Shown here piece after piece: positions 10,835 through 22,403 of a DNA stretch of 64,000 nt (the stretch's first letter is position 1; the number at the start of each line of letters is the position of its first letter). The notes beneath the pieces are model-generated. The model did not search any database, had not been told where the DNA came from, and saw only the letters and a list, made by a program, of their open reading frames with translations. A program made the position numbers and the translations under genes. The DNA lies in the NCBI RefSeq assembly GCF_004458765.1, contig NZ_SPJX01000184.1:310001-374000 (forward strand), written 5' to 3'. Origin of the DNA: Microvirga pakistanensis. GTDB taxonomy: Bacteria; Pseudomonadota; Alphaproteobacteria; Rhizobiales; Beijerinckiaceae.

Positions 10835-11848
10835 ATGGCTGACAAAGAGGCTCCATCCCTGGACCTGACCCTGGACGTGCTGCGGGCCGCCGCCGAGGAA
10901 ACGCGCCTGCGCATCCTGGCACTGTTGGCCGAGGGAGAGCTCTCGGTCTCCGACCTCACCGACATCCTCGGGCAGTCCCAGCCACGCATCTCCCGCCACT
11001 TGAAGCTGCTCGTGGAGGCCGGTCTCGTGGAGCGGCACCGGGAAGGGGCCTGGGCCTTCTTCCGGCTGACCGACCGGGGCACCGCCCTGCGGATCATCCG
11101 CCCGACCCTCGAGAGCCTCGACCGGTCCGATCCGCAATTGCTGGAGGACCGCACCCGCCTGGAGGCGGTCCGGGCGCAGCGCTCCCAGGCTGCCCAGGCG
11201 TACTTTTCCCGGCTCGCGCCCGAATGGGACCGCCTGCGCTCGCTCCACGCCCCCGAGGCCGTGGTCGAGTCGGCGGTGATCGAGGCCCTGGGACCGAAGC
11301 CGATCCGTGATCTCGTCGATCTCGGCACGGGCACGGGACGCATGCTGCAGCTCCTCGCGCCGCGCGCCGGCCGCACGGTCGGCCTCGATGCGAGCCATGC
11401 CATGCTCTCGGTGGCCCGCGCCAATCTCGAAAAGGCGGGCCTGCGCGGCATCGAGCTGCGGCAGGGCGACATCTACGCGCCGCCGTTCCCGCGCGACACG
11501 TTCGATCTCGTGGTCATCCATCAGGTGCTGCACTACCTGGACGATCCCGCCCGGGCGATCCGCGAAGCCGCTCGGCTCGTGGCGCCGGGCGGGCGCATTC
11601 TCGTCGTGGATTTCGCGCCGCACAAGCTCGAGTTCCTGCGCGAGGCACAGGCCCATCGCCGCCTCGGCTTCGCGCCTTCGCAGGTCGCGGGATGGCTCGA
11701 CGAGGCGGGCCTCGATTGCACGTTGACGACAGAAGTCGCACCGCCTCGGAAGGGCGATGATCAATTGACCGTGTCCCTTTGGCTCGGACAGGACCGCCGT
11801 GTCGTGACGGATTGGCCCTTGGCCCAGCCCGATAAAGAGGTTGCCTGA
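10835..11848 (+). CDS. ArsR-family regulator fused to SAM-dependent methyltransferase
   Basis: This 337-aa protein joins an ArsR-type winged helix-turn-helix (about residues 8-95; the recognition region includes LSVSDLTDILGQSQPRISRHLKLL) to a class I methyltransferase domain (about 115-320; SAM motif VDLGTGTGRML, then FDLVVIHQVLHYLDDP and APGGRILVVDFAPH). No metal-binding Cys motif is present, so it is probably not a metal sensor. Its stop overlaps the start of metF (TGATG) and metH follows, so the likely ligand is S-adenosylmethionine or S-adenosylhomocysteine. ArsR-family SAH sensors controlling methionine-cycle genes are known (SahR); whether this fusion works the same way is inference. 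The palindrome directly upstream is its likely operator. Confidence 0.88.
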   Translation: MADKEAPSLDLTLDVLRAAAEETRLRILALLAEGELSVSDLTDILGQSQPRISRHLKLLVEAGLVERHREGAWAFFRLTDRGTALRIIRPTLESLDRSDPQLLEDRTRLEAVRAQRSQAAQAYFSRLAPEWDRLRSLHAPEAVVESAVIEALGPKPIRDLVDLGTGTGRMLQLLAPRAGRTVGLDASHAMLSVARANLEKAGLRGIELRQGDIYAPPFPRDTFDLVVIHQVLHYLDDPARAIREAARLVAPGGRILVVDFAPHKLEFLREAQAHRRLGFAPSQVAGWLDEAGLDCTLTTEVAPPRKGDDQLTVSLWLGQDRRVVTDWPLAQPDKEVA

Positions 11849-12756
11849 TGCCGTCCCTGACCCTTCGCCCCAGTAGGCAGGCCTCCTGTCCCATCAAGGT
11901 GTCCTTCGAGTTCTTCCCGCCGAAGACGCCGGAGATGGAGACGACGCTCTGGGCCTCCATTCAGCGGCTGGCGCCGCTTAATCCGCAGTTCGTCTCCGTG
12001 ACCTACGGCGCCGGTGGTTCGACCCGCGAGCGCACCCATGCCACGGTGTCCCGCATCGTGACGGAAACGCCTCTCAAGCCCGCCGCGCACCTGACCTGCG
12101 TGGCAGCCACGAAGGATGAGGTCGACAATGTGGTCCGCTCCTACTGGGACGCGGGCGTGCGCCACATCGTGGCCCTGCGGGGCGATCCCGTCGCGGGCAT
12201 CGGCACGGCCTACGAGCCGCACCCGGGCGGCTATCGGCAGACCTGCGATCTGGTGGCGGGGATCAAGGCGATCGGCGATTTCGAGGTGTCCGTCTCCGCC
12301 TATCCGGAGAAGCATCCCGAGGCCGCCTCGCTCGACTCCGACATCGACGTGCTGCAGGCGAAGGTCGATTGCGGCGCGGACCGCGCCATCACGCAGTTCT
12401 TCTTCGACAACGACCACTACTTCCGCTACCTCGACCGCGTGCGCGCGCGCGGCATCAGCATTCCCATCGTGCCCGGCATCGTGCCGGTGCAGAACTTCAA
12501 GCAGACGGCGAACTTCGCATCCAAGACCGGCGCGAGCGTTCCGGAATGGCTGGCGGCCCGCTTCGAGGGGCTCGACAACGACGTGGAGACGCGCAGGCTC
12601 GTGGCCGCCGCCGCCGTCGCCGCCGAGCAGGTGATCGACCTCGTCGATCGCGGCGTGAACGAATTCCACTTCTACACCATGAACCGCGCCGACCTGGTCT
12701 ATGCGATCTGCCACCTGCTCGGATTGCGCGAACAGGGCGTGAAAGCGGCCGCTTGA
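11848..12756 (+). CDS. metF: 5,10-methylenetetrahydrofolate reductase
   Basis: This FAD enzyme reduces 5,10-methylene-THF to 5-methyl-THF, the methyl donor used by MetH. The 302-aa TIM-barrel protein shows [13 protein letters not shown] (catalytic Glu near the N terminus), [58 protein letters not shown] and the C-terminal [12 protein letters not shown], all in family order. The start overlaps the stop of the ArsR-methyltransferase gene by one base (TGATG), so translation is probably coupled. metH starts 95 nt downstream, after a GC hairpin, and supplies the next reaction of the same pathway. Confidence 0.97.
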   Translation: MPSLTLRPSRQASCPIKVSFEFFPPKTPEMETTLWASIQRLAPLNPQFVSVTYGAGGSTRERTHATVSRIVTETPLKPAAHLTCVAATKDEVDNVVRSYWDAGVRHIVALRGDPVAGIGTAYEPHPGGYRQTCDLVAGIKAIGDFEVSVSAYPEKHPEAASLDSDIDVLQAKVDCGADRAITQFFFDNDHYFRYLDRVRARGISIPIVPGIVPVQNFKQTANFASKTGASVPEWLAARFEGLDNDVETRRLVAAAAVAAEQVIDLVDRGVNEFHFYTMNRADLVYAICHLLGLREQGVKAAA

Positions 12757-12765
12757 AATTCCGGT

Positions 12766-12784
12766 GCCCGGCGACGAGCCGGGC
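12766..12784 (+). terminator. GC hairpin between metF and metH
   Basis: A 7-bp stem (GCCCGGC 12766-12772, GCCGGGC 12778-12784) with a 5-nt loop is followed by ATTTCCGTTT. The U-tract is weak, so it may only reduce read-through from metF into metH or protect the upstream mRNA end, rather than stop transcription. Confidence 0.45.
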
Positions 12785-12851
12785 ATTTCCGTTTGCCATG
12801 CGGCGCATGGATGGCCGGGCCCGAGCCCGTCCGACTAAGATAGAGACTGTG

Positions 12852-16607
<3,756 letters not shown>

Positions 16608-16639
16608 CGTGCCGGGGAATGCGCGCTCAAGCCCCTAAT

Positions 16640-16797
16640 CGTCGTCCCCGCGAAGGCGGGGATCCATAGCCACGACGCTTAGAGCAACGAGCACAACGGT
16701 ATCGGCTCGTTCCATTCTGCATCGTCAGTGGTTCTGGATTTCCACGCTTCGCGCGGCTCTCCGGGTCGGGCTCGCCTGCGGCGCCCCGGAATGACAG
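16640..16797. repeat. Dispersed intergenic repeat after metH
   Basis: The segment opens with CGTCCCCGCGAAGGCGGGGA (16640-16659), a short hairpin running into TCCA, and closes with CCGGAATGACAG (about 16786-16797). The same boundary sequences mark the element at 6653-6720. It fills most of the space between the converging metH and amidase genes; no gene is visible. Confidence 0.6.
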
Positions 16798-16809
16798 TGA
16801 GGGGGCAAT

Positions 16810-17580
16810 TTACCCGCCCGCGGAAGGCCGCTTCGCGATCAGGTCGCGCAGCGTGGTGATGGTGGAGGCATCCGCCACGCCATCCACGCGCTCGGGCCGG
16901 AAATGGCGTTGGAACGCGGCGACCACCTTTTCCGTGTCCTCGTCGAACTCGCCGTTGATCCTCAGGCCGTAGCCGTACATGGCGAGCATGGCCTGAAGGG
17001 CCTCGATGGGCATGCCCCGGTCGCCGCGCGAAAAGAAGCGCCCGTCGCTCATCGTGGCGGGCGGCACCCAATGCCCGATGCCGGCCTCGTGAAGGCGCTT
17101 CCAGGGAAATGTCTCGCCCGGGTCGACCTTGCGGCCGGGGGCGACATCGGAATGGCCGAGCACGCGGGTGGCTGGGATGCGCCAGCGGGTCACGATGTCT
17201 TTCGCGAGGGCGATCACGCTCTCGATCTGCCGGTCGGGGTAGGGCGGCAGGCCGCCCGGATGGCCCGGATTGGCGATCTCGATCCCGATGGAGCTCGAGT
17301 TGATGTCGGTCTCGCCGTTCCAGGAGGAAATGCCCGCATGCCAGGCGCGCCGCGCTTCCGGCACGAGCTGCAGCACGCGCCCGTCGCCGAACACGAAATA
17401 ATGCGCCGAGACCTGGGATACGGGATTGCAAAGCCATTGCAGGGCCTCGCCTTCGTTCGGCATGCCGGTGTAGTGCAGGATCAGCATGGTCGGGCGCTGT
17501 CCATCCTTCCGCTCCCCGTGATTGGGTGAAGGAAACACCTTCGCGGCAACGGGGCTTTCGGGGGAAAGGGGCGAGGTCAT
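16810..17580 (-). CDS. N-acetylmuramoyl-L-alanine amidase (AmiD-like) with peptidoglycan-binding domain
   Basis: This 256-aa zinc amidase (Amidase_2/PGRP fold) cuts the bond between MurNAc and the stem peptide. Zinc-site features are the first His in MLILHYTGM (H36) and the pair in RVLGHSDVAPGRKVDPG; SSIGIEIANPGH is the usual middle motif. Residues about 180-250 (AMLAMYGYGLRINGEFDEDTEKVVAAFQ within it) form a PG_binding_1-type domain. ATG 17580 is preferred; a longer frame from 17718 would run into the djlA gene. No signal peptide is obvious, so it may act on cytoplasmic muropeptides (AmpD-like role) unless exported another way. It lies 4 nt downstream of djlA on the same strand and is probably co-transcribed with it. 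Confidence 0.9.
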   Translation of the reverse strand: MTSPLSPESPVAAKVFPSPNHGERKDGQRPTMLILHYTGMPNEGEALQWLCNPVSQVSAHYFVFGDGRVLQLVPEARRAWHAGISSWNGETDINSSSIGIEIANPGHPGGLPPYPDRQIESVIALAKDIVTRWRIPATRVLGHSDVAPGRKVDPGETFPWKRLHEAGIGHWVPPATMSDGRFFSRGDRGMPIEALQAMLAMYGYGLRINGEFDEDTEKVVAAFQRHFRPERVDGVADASTITTLRDLIAKRPSAGG

Positions 17581-17584
17581 ACGT

Positions 17585-18310
17585 TTACCTGAGGTTCCGC
17601 TCGGCGGCGACGCGTTCCCAAGCGGCGTTGATGGCCGCCAATCGTTCCGTCGCGATCCTGACCGCCTCCGGCGGCAGGCCGCGGGCGATCTCCCGGTCGG
17701 GATGGTTCTCTGCGACAAGCTTGCGATAGTGGCGCTTCAGCTCGTCATCGCTCATGGCCCGGTCCGCCTTGAGAATGAGATAGGGATCGTCGGCCCGCTT
17801 CACGTGGCGGGCGGCGATGCGCTCGAAATCGTTCTCCGAAAACGCGAAGATCGTCGCCACGTTCTTGAGGTAGACGTACTCCGCCTCATGCACCGCCTCG
17901 TCCGCTTTCGCGATGTGAAACAGGCCGTCGAGCACGTCTTCCAGGAGGGCGGGCTCCTCCTTGAATTCAGCGCCGATCTGCCGGGCATAGGCCTCGAACC
18001 CCTCGGACGTCTGCATGGCCAGTTCGAACAGGCGCTGGACGCGGGGGTGTTCGCTTTCCGGCACCTCGACGATCTGCTCGAAGGCTTTCACCTCCACGTC
18101 CACCACGACGCCATCGGCCTTCGCCATTTTCGCCGCAAGCGCCACGAGGCCCATGGTGAACAGCACGTCGCGCGGCGGCTTCCCGAAAGGCGCGCCGTCC
18201 CGATCGACGAGCACGTGTCCGGCAACGCCGCCCAGGAGAGCGCCAATCGGCCCTCCGAGCGCCAGGCCGAGGCCGGCGCCACCCAGTTTACCCCAAATCG
18301 ACTGAATCAT
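17585..18310 (-). CDS. djlA: DjlA-type co-chaperone (TerB-like plus J domain)
   Basis: This 241-aa protein begins with a glycine-rich hydrophobic segment (about residues 7-32, GGAGLGLALGGPIGALLGG) that may insert in the membrane. A TerB-like helical domain follows (about 45-170, containing FTMGLVALAAKMAKADG and IAKADEAVHEAEYVYL), then a C-terminal J domain with the invariant HPD at residues 203-205. The J domain stimulates DnaK ATPase; E. coli DjlA is a membrane-anchored co-chaperone linked to envelope stress. Pairing with a peptidoglycan amidase 4 nt downstream suggests an envelope role here too, but that is inference. Confidence 0.88.
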   Translation of the reverse strand: MIQSIWGKLGGAGLGLALGGPIGALLGGVAGHVLVDRDGAPFGKPPRDVLFTMGLVALAAKMAKADGVVVDVEVKAFEQIVEVPESEHPRVQRLFELAMQTSEGFEAYARQIGAEFKEEPALLEDVLDGLFHIAKADEAVHEAEYVYLKNVATIFAFSENDFERIAARHVKRADDPYLILKADRAMSDDELKRHYRKLVAENHPDREIARGLPPEAVRIATERLAAINAAWERVAAERNLR

Positions 18311-18342
18311 CGTGCTCTAGTGGTACGCTCAACGTCAGGCAA

Positions 18343-18372
18343 AAGAAAAGGGGCCGAGAAGATCTCGGCCCC
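18343..18372 (-). terminator. Intrinsic terminator for the glycine-zipper lipoprotein gene
   Basis: A perfect 10-bp stem (GGGGCCGAGA 18350-18359, TCTCGGCCCC 18363-18372) with a 3-nt loop is followed, on the minus strand, by TTTTCTTTT. It separates the lipoprotein gene from djlA. Confidence 0.88.
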
Positions 18373-18396
18373 TGAAATCCGGTTTTCGGGATCGTC

Positions 18397-18675
18397 TTAG
18401 CGGCAGTAGATGTTGCCGTACATGTCCTGGTACGTGCCGTAGGGGCAGGCCGGACCACGCGGAGCCGTCGCTGCGCCGACGACCGCGCCGCCGGCGGCAC
18501 CGATGGCAGCACCGGCGAGAGCGCCGCTCGCGCGGCCCGTCGCGGCGCCGCCGATGGCAGCACCGGCAAGACCGCCAACAGCGGCGCCGCCAACAGCCCG
18601 CTCGCCGGGAGTGTTGCAGGCTGCCATCGAGAGGGTGAGAGCACCGGCGGCAATCGCGGTAATGATCTTCTTCAT
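18397..18675 (-). CDS. Small glycine-zipper lipoprotein (92 aa)
   Basis: The N terminus MKKIITAIAAGALTLSMAAC is a lipoprotein signal with Cys20 as the probable lipidation site. Residues about 27-70 are a run of GxxxG-type glycine zippers (GGLAGAAIGGAA, GALAGAAIGAAGG) that can pack as a transmembrane helical hairpin. The tail GPACPYGTYQDMYGNIYCR carries two Cys that could form a disulfide. It resembles small Gly-zipper envelope lipoproteins related to the OmpA/SlyB/YMGG type, whose functions are mostly unknown (envelope integrity is the usual suggestion). It has its own terminator and a divergent intergenic region shared with the transglycosylase gene, so it is probably monocistronic. Confidence 0.8.
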   Translation of the reverse strand: MKKIITAIAAGALTLSMAACNTPGERAVGGAAVGGLAGAAIGGAATGRASGALAGAAIGAAGGAVVGAATAPRGPACPYGTYQDMYGNIYCR

Positions 18676-18971
18676 GGAGGCTTCCCTGTATCTAGCGGGC
18701 CATAGGCTGCCCAGCTCTACTTAGCTTGACCTTACGCAGACGCCAACTCCCGACACCGGGAAGAAGTTCCTTATGGCTCAAATGAGCTGTAGAAAATTTT
18801 TCGTTAAGGCGCTCAGGCTATTGCATCAGGTTTGTGCGCCTCGGTTTCGGGCCGGCGACCGTTGAGGCTGAGCATAGTTCAGACATGGCCCCGAACCGTC
18901 AGGTCACAACTTCGCCTTATTTGGTTTCCAGTCAGCGCTTCTCCGCGACCTGTGCCATTGGGAGTTTGAGC

Positions 18972-19715
18972 GTGACTTGGCAGTATTTCCTGAGAACATT
19001 GGCGGTCGCGTCCTTGGGGCTGGCTGGAGTGGCGCTTACGTCCGAGGTCCGGGCCGAAGGCAGCATCATTCCTCCGGACGAGGCGGCTGCCCTCGCGCGG
19101 GCTCAGGCGGAGGAGGTGCGGGCGGCAGCGGAGGCCATCGGGAGCCAGGAAGCCGCTGAAGCCGCTGAGGGTGAGGCTGGGAAGAGCACCGAGACAGCCA
19201 AGACGAACAAGACAATCAGGGGCGCCGAAGGCAAGATTCCGGCCGGCGAGAAGGCCGATCAGGACATCACCGAGGAGACGGCCTCCCTTCCGTTGGAACG
19301 GCCGGGCCGGCTCCGCTCGGCGCAGATCGATGCCCTCAAGGGTGCGGCGCTCAAGCCCCTGATCGTGCGCCATGCCTCGGAGAACGGCTTGCCCTACGAA
19401 TTGGCGGACGCGGTGGTTCGCCTCGAGAGCCGCTACAATCCCGGAGCGCGCAACGGCCCCAACCTAGGCCTGACGCAGATCAATCTGCGCACGGCCCAGT
19501 CGCTCGGCTACGAGGGCGGCACTGCCGGATTGCTGGAGGCCGAGACCAATCTGCGCTATGGGCTCAAGTATCTCGCCCAAGCCTACAAGCTCGCGGGCGG
19601 CGACATCTGCGGCACGATCCTGCGTTACCAGTTCGGCCATCGCACGACGGCCATGACCCGGGCCTCACGGGCCTATTGCGCGAAGGTGAAGGTGATCACG
19701 GCCGCGGCCGAATGA
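18972..19715 (+). CDS. Lytic transglycosylase, SLT domain, secreted
   Basis: This 247-aa protein has a signal peptide (MTWQYFLRTLAVASLGLAGV, cleavage probably after VRA at about 28), a low-complexity Ala/Glu/Lys linker (about 35-110) and a C-terminal soluble-lytic-transglycosylase fold. The catalytic Glu is probably E152 in VVRLESRYNPGARNG, followed by LGLTQINLRTAQSLGY and NLRYGLKYLAQAY. It would cleave peptidoglycan glycan strands to anhydro-muropeptides in the periplasm. GTG 18972 is chosen because GGGAG lies 8 nt upstream and it puts the signal peptide first; an in-frame ATG at 18834 adds 46 residues before it. The 296-bp upstream gap holds the divergent promoters, with an AT-rich patch near 18789-18805. 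Confidence 0.85.
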   Translation: MTWQYFLRTLAVASLGLAGVALTSEVRAEGSIIPPDEAAALARAQAEEVRAAAEAIGSQEAAEAAEGEAGKSTETAKTNKTIRGAEGKIPAGEKADQDITEETASLPLERPGRLRSAQIDALKGAALKPLIVRHASENGLPYELADAVVRLESRYNPGARNGPNLGLTQINLRTAQSLGYEGGTAGLLEAETNLRYGLKYLAQAYKLAGGDICGTILRYQFGHRTTAMTRASRAYCAKVKVITAAAE

Positions 19716-19761
19716 TCGTGCGGCCTTGACGCGGGCCTCCCTTTCGCCCCACATCCCAACC

Positions 19762-20151
<390 letters not shown>

Positions 20152-20180
20152 CCCTTATCCACAGGCTCGAAATTGCGACA

Positions 20181-20206
20181 AAGCGGAGCAAAGCCTTGCT
20201 CCGCTT
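20181..20206 (+). terminator. Perfect hairpin downstream of rnpB
   Basis: An 11-bp perfect stem (AAGCGGAGCAA 20181-20191, TTGCTCCGCTT 20196-20206) with a 4-nt loop lies 30 nt after the RNase P RNA. There is no T-run, so it may be a processing or stabilising hairpin or a weak terminator for rnpB. It also insulates rnpB from the dcw promoter. Confidence 0.5.
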
Positions 20207-20277
20207 ACGATTCATTAACCCTAAACGAGTCTGATGGAGTTGGCCTGTCTCCAGGCTTGCACCCCATCCCCGTTCCG

Positions 20278-20317
20278 TTGACGCCCATAGTGTCCCATGT
20301 TATCCCAAACCATCCCG
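20278..20317 (+). promoter_or_regulatory. dcw cluster promoter with four MraZ-type boxes
   Basis: TTGACG (20278-20283) and TATCCC (20301-20306) are 17 bp apart and could be -35 and -10. Four boxes begin at 20284, 20294, 20304 and 20314: CCCA, CCCA, CCCA, CCCG (TGGG, TGGG, TGGG, CGGG on the other strand), with an exact 10-bp period. MraZ is known in E. coli to repress the dcw cluster by binding TGGG-type direct repeats with this spacing. Here the boxes cover the spacer and the -10, consistent with autorepression. A TTAACC half-site for CtrA lies upstream at 20215-20220. Confidence 0.72.
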
Positions 20318-20404
20318 TCGACGGTGTCTTTCGAAGGGGACGTCAAGCACACCAGAGGTGCTGACATCCTGCTCCGAAAAGTAGCGTTAGCGCCGAGAGC
20401 GGGT

Positions 20405-20425
20405 GGCAGACCGCAGAGGTCTGCC
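20405..20425 (+). other. Hairpin in the mraZ 5' leader
   Basis: A perfect 8-bp stem (GGCAGACC 20405-20412, GGTCTGCC 20418-20425) with a 5-nt loop, then six G, lies 38 nt upstream of the mraZ ATG. If transcription starts near 20313, the leader is about 150 nt, long for a simple operon. The stretch 20318-20462 has no gene. Confidence 0.5.
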
Positions 20426-20462
20426 GGGGGGCTGACAATCGGGAGCTTGCGAGCTGCGGCCA

Positions 20463-20960
20463 ATGCACCGCTTCGTGTCCAATTTCACCAACAAGTTGGA
20501 TTCGAAGGGTCGCGTCTCGATCCCCGCATCGTTCCGGGCCGTCTTGGCGAGGGATGGATTCGAGGGTCTTTACGTTCATCCCGCGCTCGATGCGCAGGCG
20601 TTGGACGCAGGCGGCAACATGCTTCTGAACGAGATCGATGCGTTTTTGTCGACGCTGTCGCCCTATTCGGACGAACGGGATCAGCTGTCGACCGCATTGT
20701 TCGGGACCAGCGAAATTCTCAAAGTCGATCCGGAGGGGCGTGTCATCCTGACGGAAACAGTAAAAGTGCATGCCGGGATCGGCGATACGGTGACGTTCGT
20801 CGGACTCGGTCACAAGTTCCAGATTTGGGAGCCCGAGCGTTTCCGTGCGCACTTGGAGGAGGCGCGCACGAAGGTCAGAGACCTGAAGAAGGTGCTGGGA
20901 GCCCGGATCACGGAGCCACGTATGGTACAGAACACCTCACCAGGAGTGCGGGAGCAATGA
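20463..20960 (+). CDS. mraZ: Transcriptional regulator MraZ
   Basis: This is the first gene of the dcw cluster. The 165-aa protein has two SpoVT/AbrB-like MraZ domains: the first opens with [20 protein letters not shown] and the second contains [17 protein letters not shown]. MraZ forms a ring-shaped oligomer that binds direct repeats at its own promoter and represses the cluster; RsmH antagonises it in E. coli. The four regularly spaced boxes at 20284-20317 are the expected target. The C-terminal tail (about 140-165) is longer than in E. coli MraZ (152 aa). The stop overlaps the rsmH start by 4 bases. Confidence 0.96.
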   Translation: MHRFVSNFTNKLDSKGRVSIPASFRAVLARDGFEGLYVHPALDAQALDAGGNMLLNEIDAFLSTLSPYSDERDQLSTALFGTSEILKVDPEGRVILTETVKVHAGIGDTVTFVGLGHKFQIWEPERFRAHLEEARTKVRDLKKVLGARITEPRMVQNTSPGVREQ

Positions 20961-22006
20961 TGGGACGCGGCGACGGCCCAGGAGCCGGAGCCGCTGGCGG
21001 ACCGACCCGTCACGTTCCCGTGCTCCTGGCGGAGGTGTGCGACGCGCTCGATGCAAAGCGCGGCGGCGTCTTCATCGACGGTACGTTCGGCGCGGGCGGA
21101 TACACGCGCGCCATTCTCGATGCTCATCCCCAGAACAAGGTCGTGGCCATCGACCGCGATCCCGATGCGATTGCGGGCGGCGCGCCGCTGGCTGCGAAAT
21201 TCAAGAAGCGCCTGATGCTCGTGCCGGGTCGCTTCGGCACCCTCGACGAGATCGCGCGCGATCAGGGGTTCGAGGGCGTCGACGGCGTCGTTCTCGACAT
21301 CGGCGTGTCGTCCATGCAGCTCGATCAGGCCGAGCGCGGATTCTCGTTCCGCAACGACGGGCCGCTCGACATGCGCATGGAGCAGGAAGGTCCGAGTGCC
21401 GCCGACATCGTGAACGAATCCTCCGAGGCGGAGCTCGCGGACATCTTCTATTATTACGGCGAGGAGCGCCGTGCCCGCGCCGTTGCGCGCGCCGTCATCG
21501 AGGCGCGGCGCAGGGAGCCGTTCCAGACGACGCGTCAGCTCGCCGATCTCGTGGCATCGCTGATCCGTCAGGAACCAGGCGGCATCCATCCGGCCACGCG
21601 GGTGTTCCAGGGATTGCGCATCGCCGTCAACGACGAACTGGGCGAGCTGGTGCGCGCCTTGCATGCGGCCGAGTGCATTCTCAAACCCGGCGGACGTCTC
21701 GTGGTCGTCACCTTCCATTCGCTCGAAGACCGCATCGTGAAGCAATTCTTCGCGGCCCGCACCGGACGGACGCCGAGCGGATCGCGTCACATGCCGACCC
21801 TCGCCGCGGCGGAACCGACCTTCCAGGCGGTCACGAAGGGCCCTGTCGGTCCCAGCGAGCAGGAGATGGCCCGCAACCCGCGTGCGCGCTCGGCGAAACT
21901 TCGCGCCGGCGCCCGCACCAGCGTGCCGCCCCAGGAAGTGTTGAGCGCCATCACCATGCTGGCCGAGCTGCCGCAGACGGCTGAGAAAAGAGGAGGGCGG
22001 CGATGA
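20957..22006 (+). CDS. rsmH: 16S rRNA (cytosine-1402-N4)-methyltransferase RsmH
   Basis: This enzyme methylates N4 of C1402 in the ribosomal P site using SAM. The 349-aa protein shows [14 protein letters not shown], the SAM loop [44 protein letters not shown] and [19 protein letters not shown], all diagnostic. ATG 20957 overlaps the mraZ stop (ATGA) and GGGAG precedes it; a second ATG directly follows and could be used instead. An open frame extends upstream to 20297 but runs through the promoter and mraZ, so it is not coding. The stop overlaps ftsL by 4 bases. Confidence 0.96.
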   Translation: MMGRGDGPGAGAAGGPTRHVPVLLAEVCDALDAKRGGVFIDGTFGAGGYTRAILDAHPQNKVVAIDRDPDAIAGGAPLAAKFKKRLMLVPGRFGTLDEIARDQGFEGVDGVVLDIGVSSMQLDQAERGFSFRNDGPLDMRMEQEGPSAADIVNESSEAELADIFYYYGEERRARAVARAVIEARRREPFQTTRQLADLVASLIRQEPGGIHPATRVFQGLRIAVNDELGELVRALHAAECILKPGGRLVVVTFHSLEDRIVKQFFAARTGRTPSGSRHMPTLAAAEPTFQAVTKGPVGPSEQEMARNPRARSAKLRAGARTSVPPQEVLSAITMLAELPQTAEKRGGRR

Positions 22007-22398
22007 TCAAGCTGCTCCACATCATCGCGATCACGGCCCTCGTCCTGTCGGCGGGCTACGCCTATTCGGTCAAGTACGACACGCTCTACTACGCCGAGCA
22101 GGTCGCGAAGCTGAAGTCGAAGGCGCAGCGCGAGCGCGAGGTCATCGCCGTCCTGCAGGCGGAGTGGCAATATCTCGATCGCCCGGATCGCCTGCAGGCC
22201 GCCGCCGATCAACACCTCGATCTTCAGCCTATGAAGATTCAGCAGCTGGCGCGCCTGTCCGATCTGCCGGATCGTCCTGACCGAGGCGATGAGATCGGCC
22301 GCAAGCTCGAAGCGCTCGGATTGCTCGGACCGACGGCGACGCCGAAGGACCCGAGCAGTGGAGCCCGAACCCCATCGACTCAAACCCCGAGACGGTAA
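22003..22398 (+). CDS. ftsL: Cell division protein FtsL
   Basis: This is a bitopic inner-membrane divisome protein that forms a complex with FtsB and FtsQ and helps activate FtsWI. The 131-aa sequence has a very short cytoplasmic start, one membrane helix (about 4-22, [19 protein letters not shown]), then a periplasmic coiled coil (about 28-65) with [19 protein letters not shown], the conserved FtsL segment after the coiled coil. The Pro/Thr-rich tail after about residue 105 is poorly conserved. Position between rsmH and ftsI is decisive. It overlaps rsmH by 4 bases (ATGA). Confidence 0.9.
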   Translation: MIKLLHIIAITALVLSAGYAYSVKYDTLYYAEQVAKLKSKAQREREVIAVLQAEWQYLDRPDRLQAAADQHLDLQPMKIQQLARLSDLPDRPDRGDEIGRKLEALGLLGPTATPKDPSSGARTPSTQTPRR

Positions 22399-22403
22399 CT
22401 CCC

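Noticed and set aside
11800-12851. SAM or cobalamin riboswitch before metF or metH
   Set aside because: metF overlaps the preceding gene and the gap before metH is 95 nt with only a short hairpin; no riboswitch core was recognised.
20297-20956. An upstream extension of rsmH to 20297
   Set aside because: The frame runs through the promoter, leader and mraZ; RsmH similarity begins after 20957.
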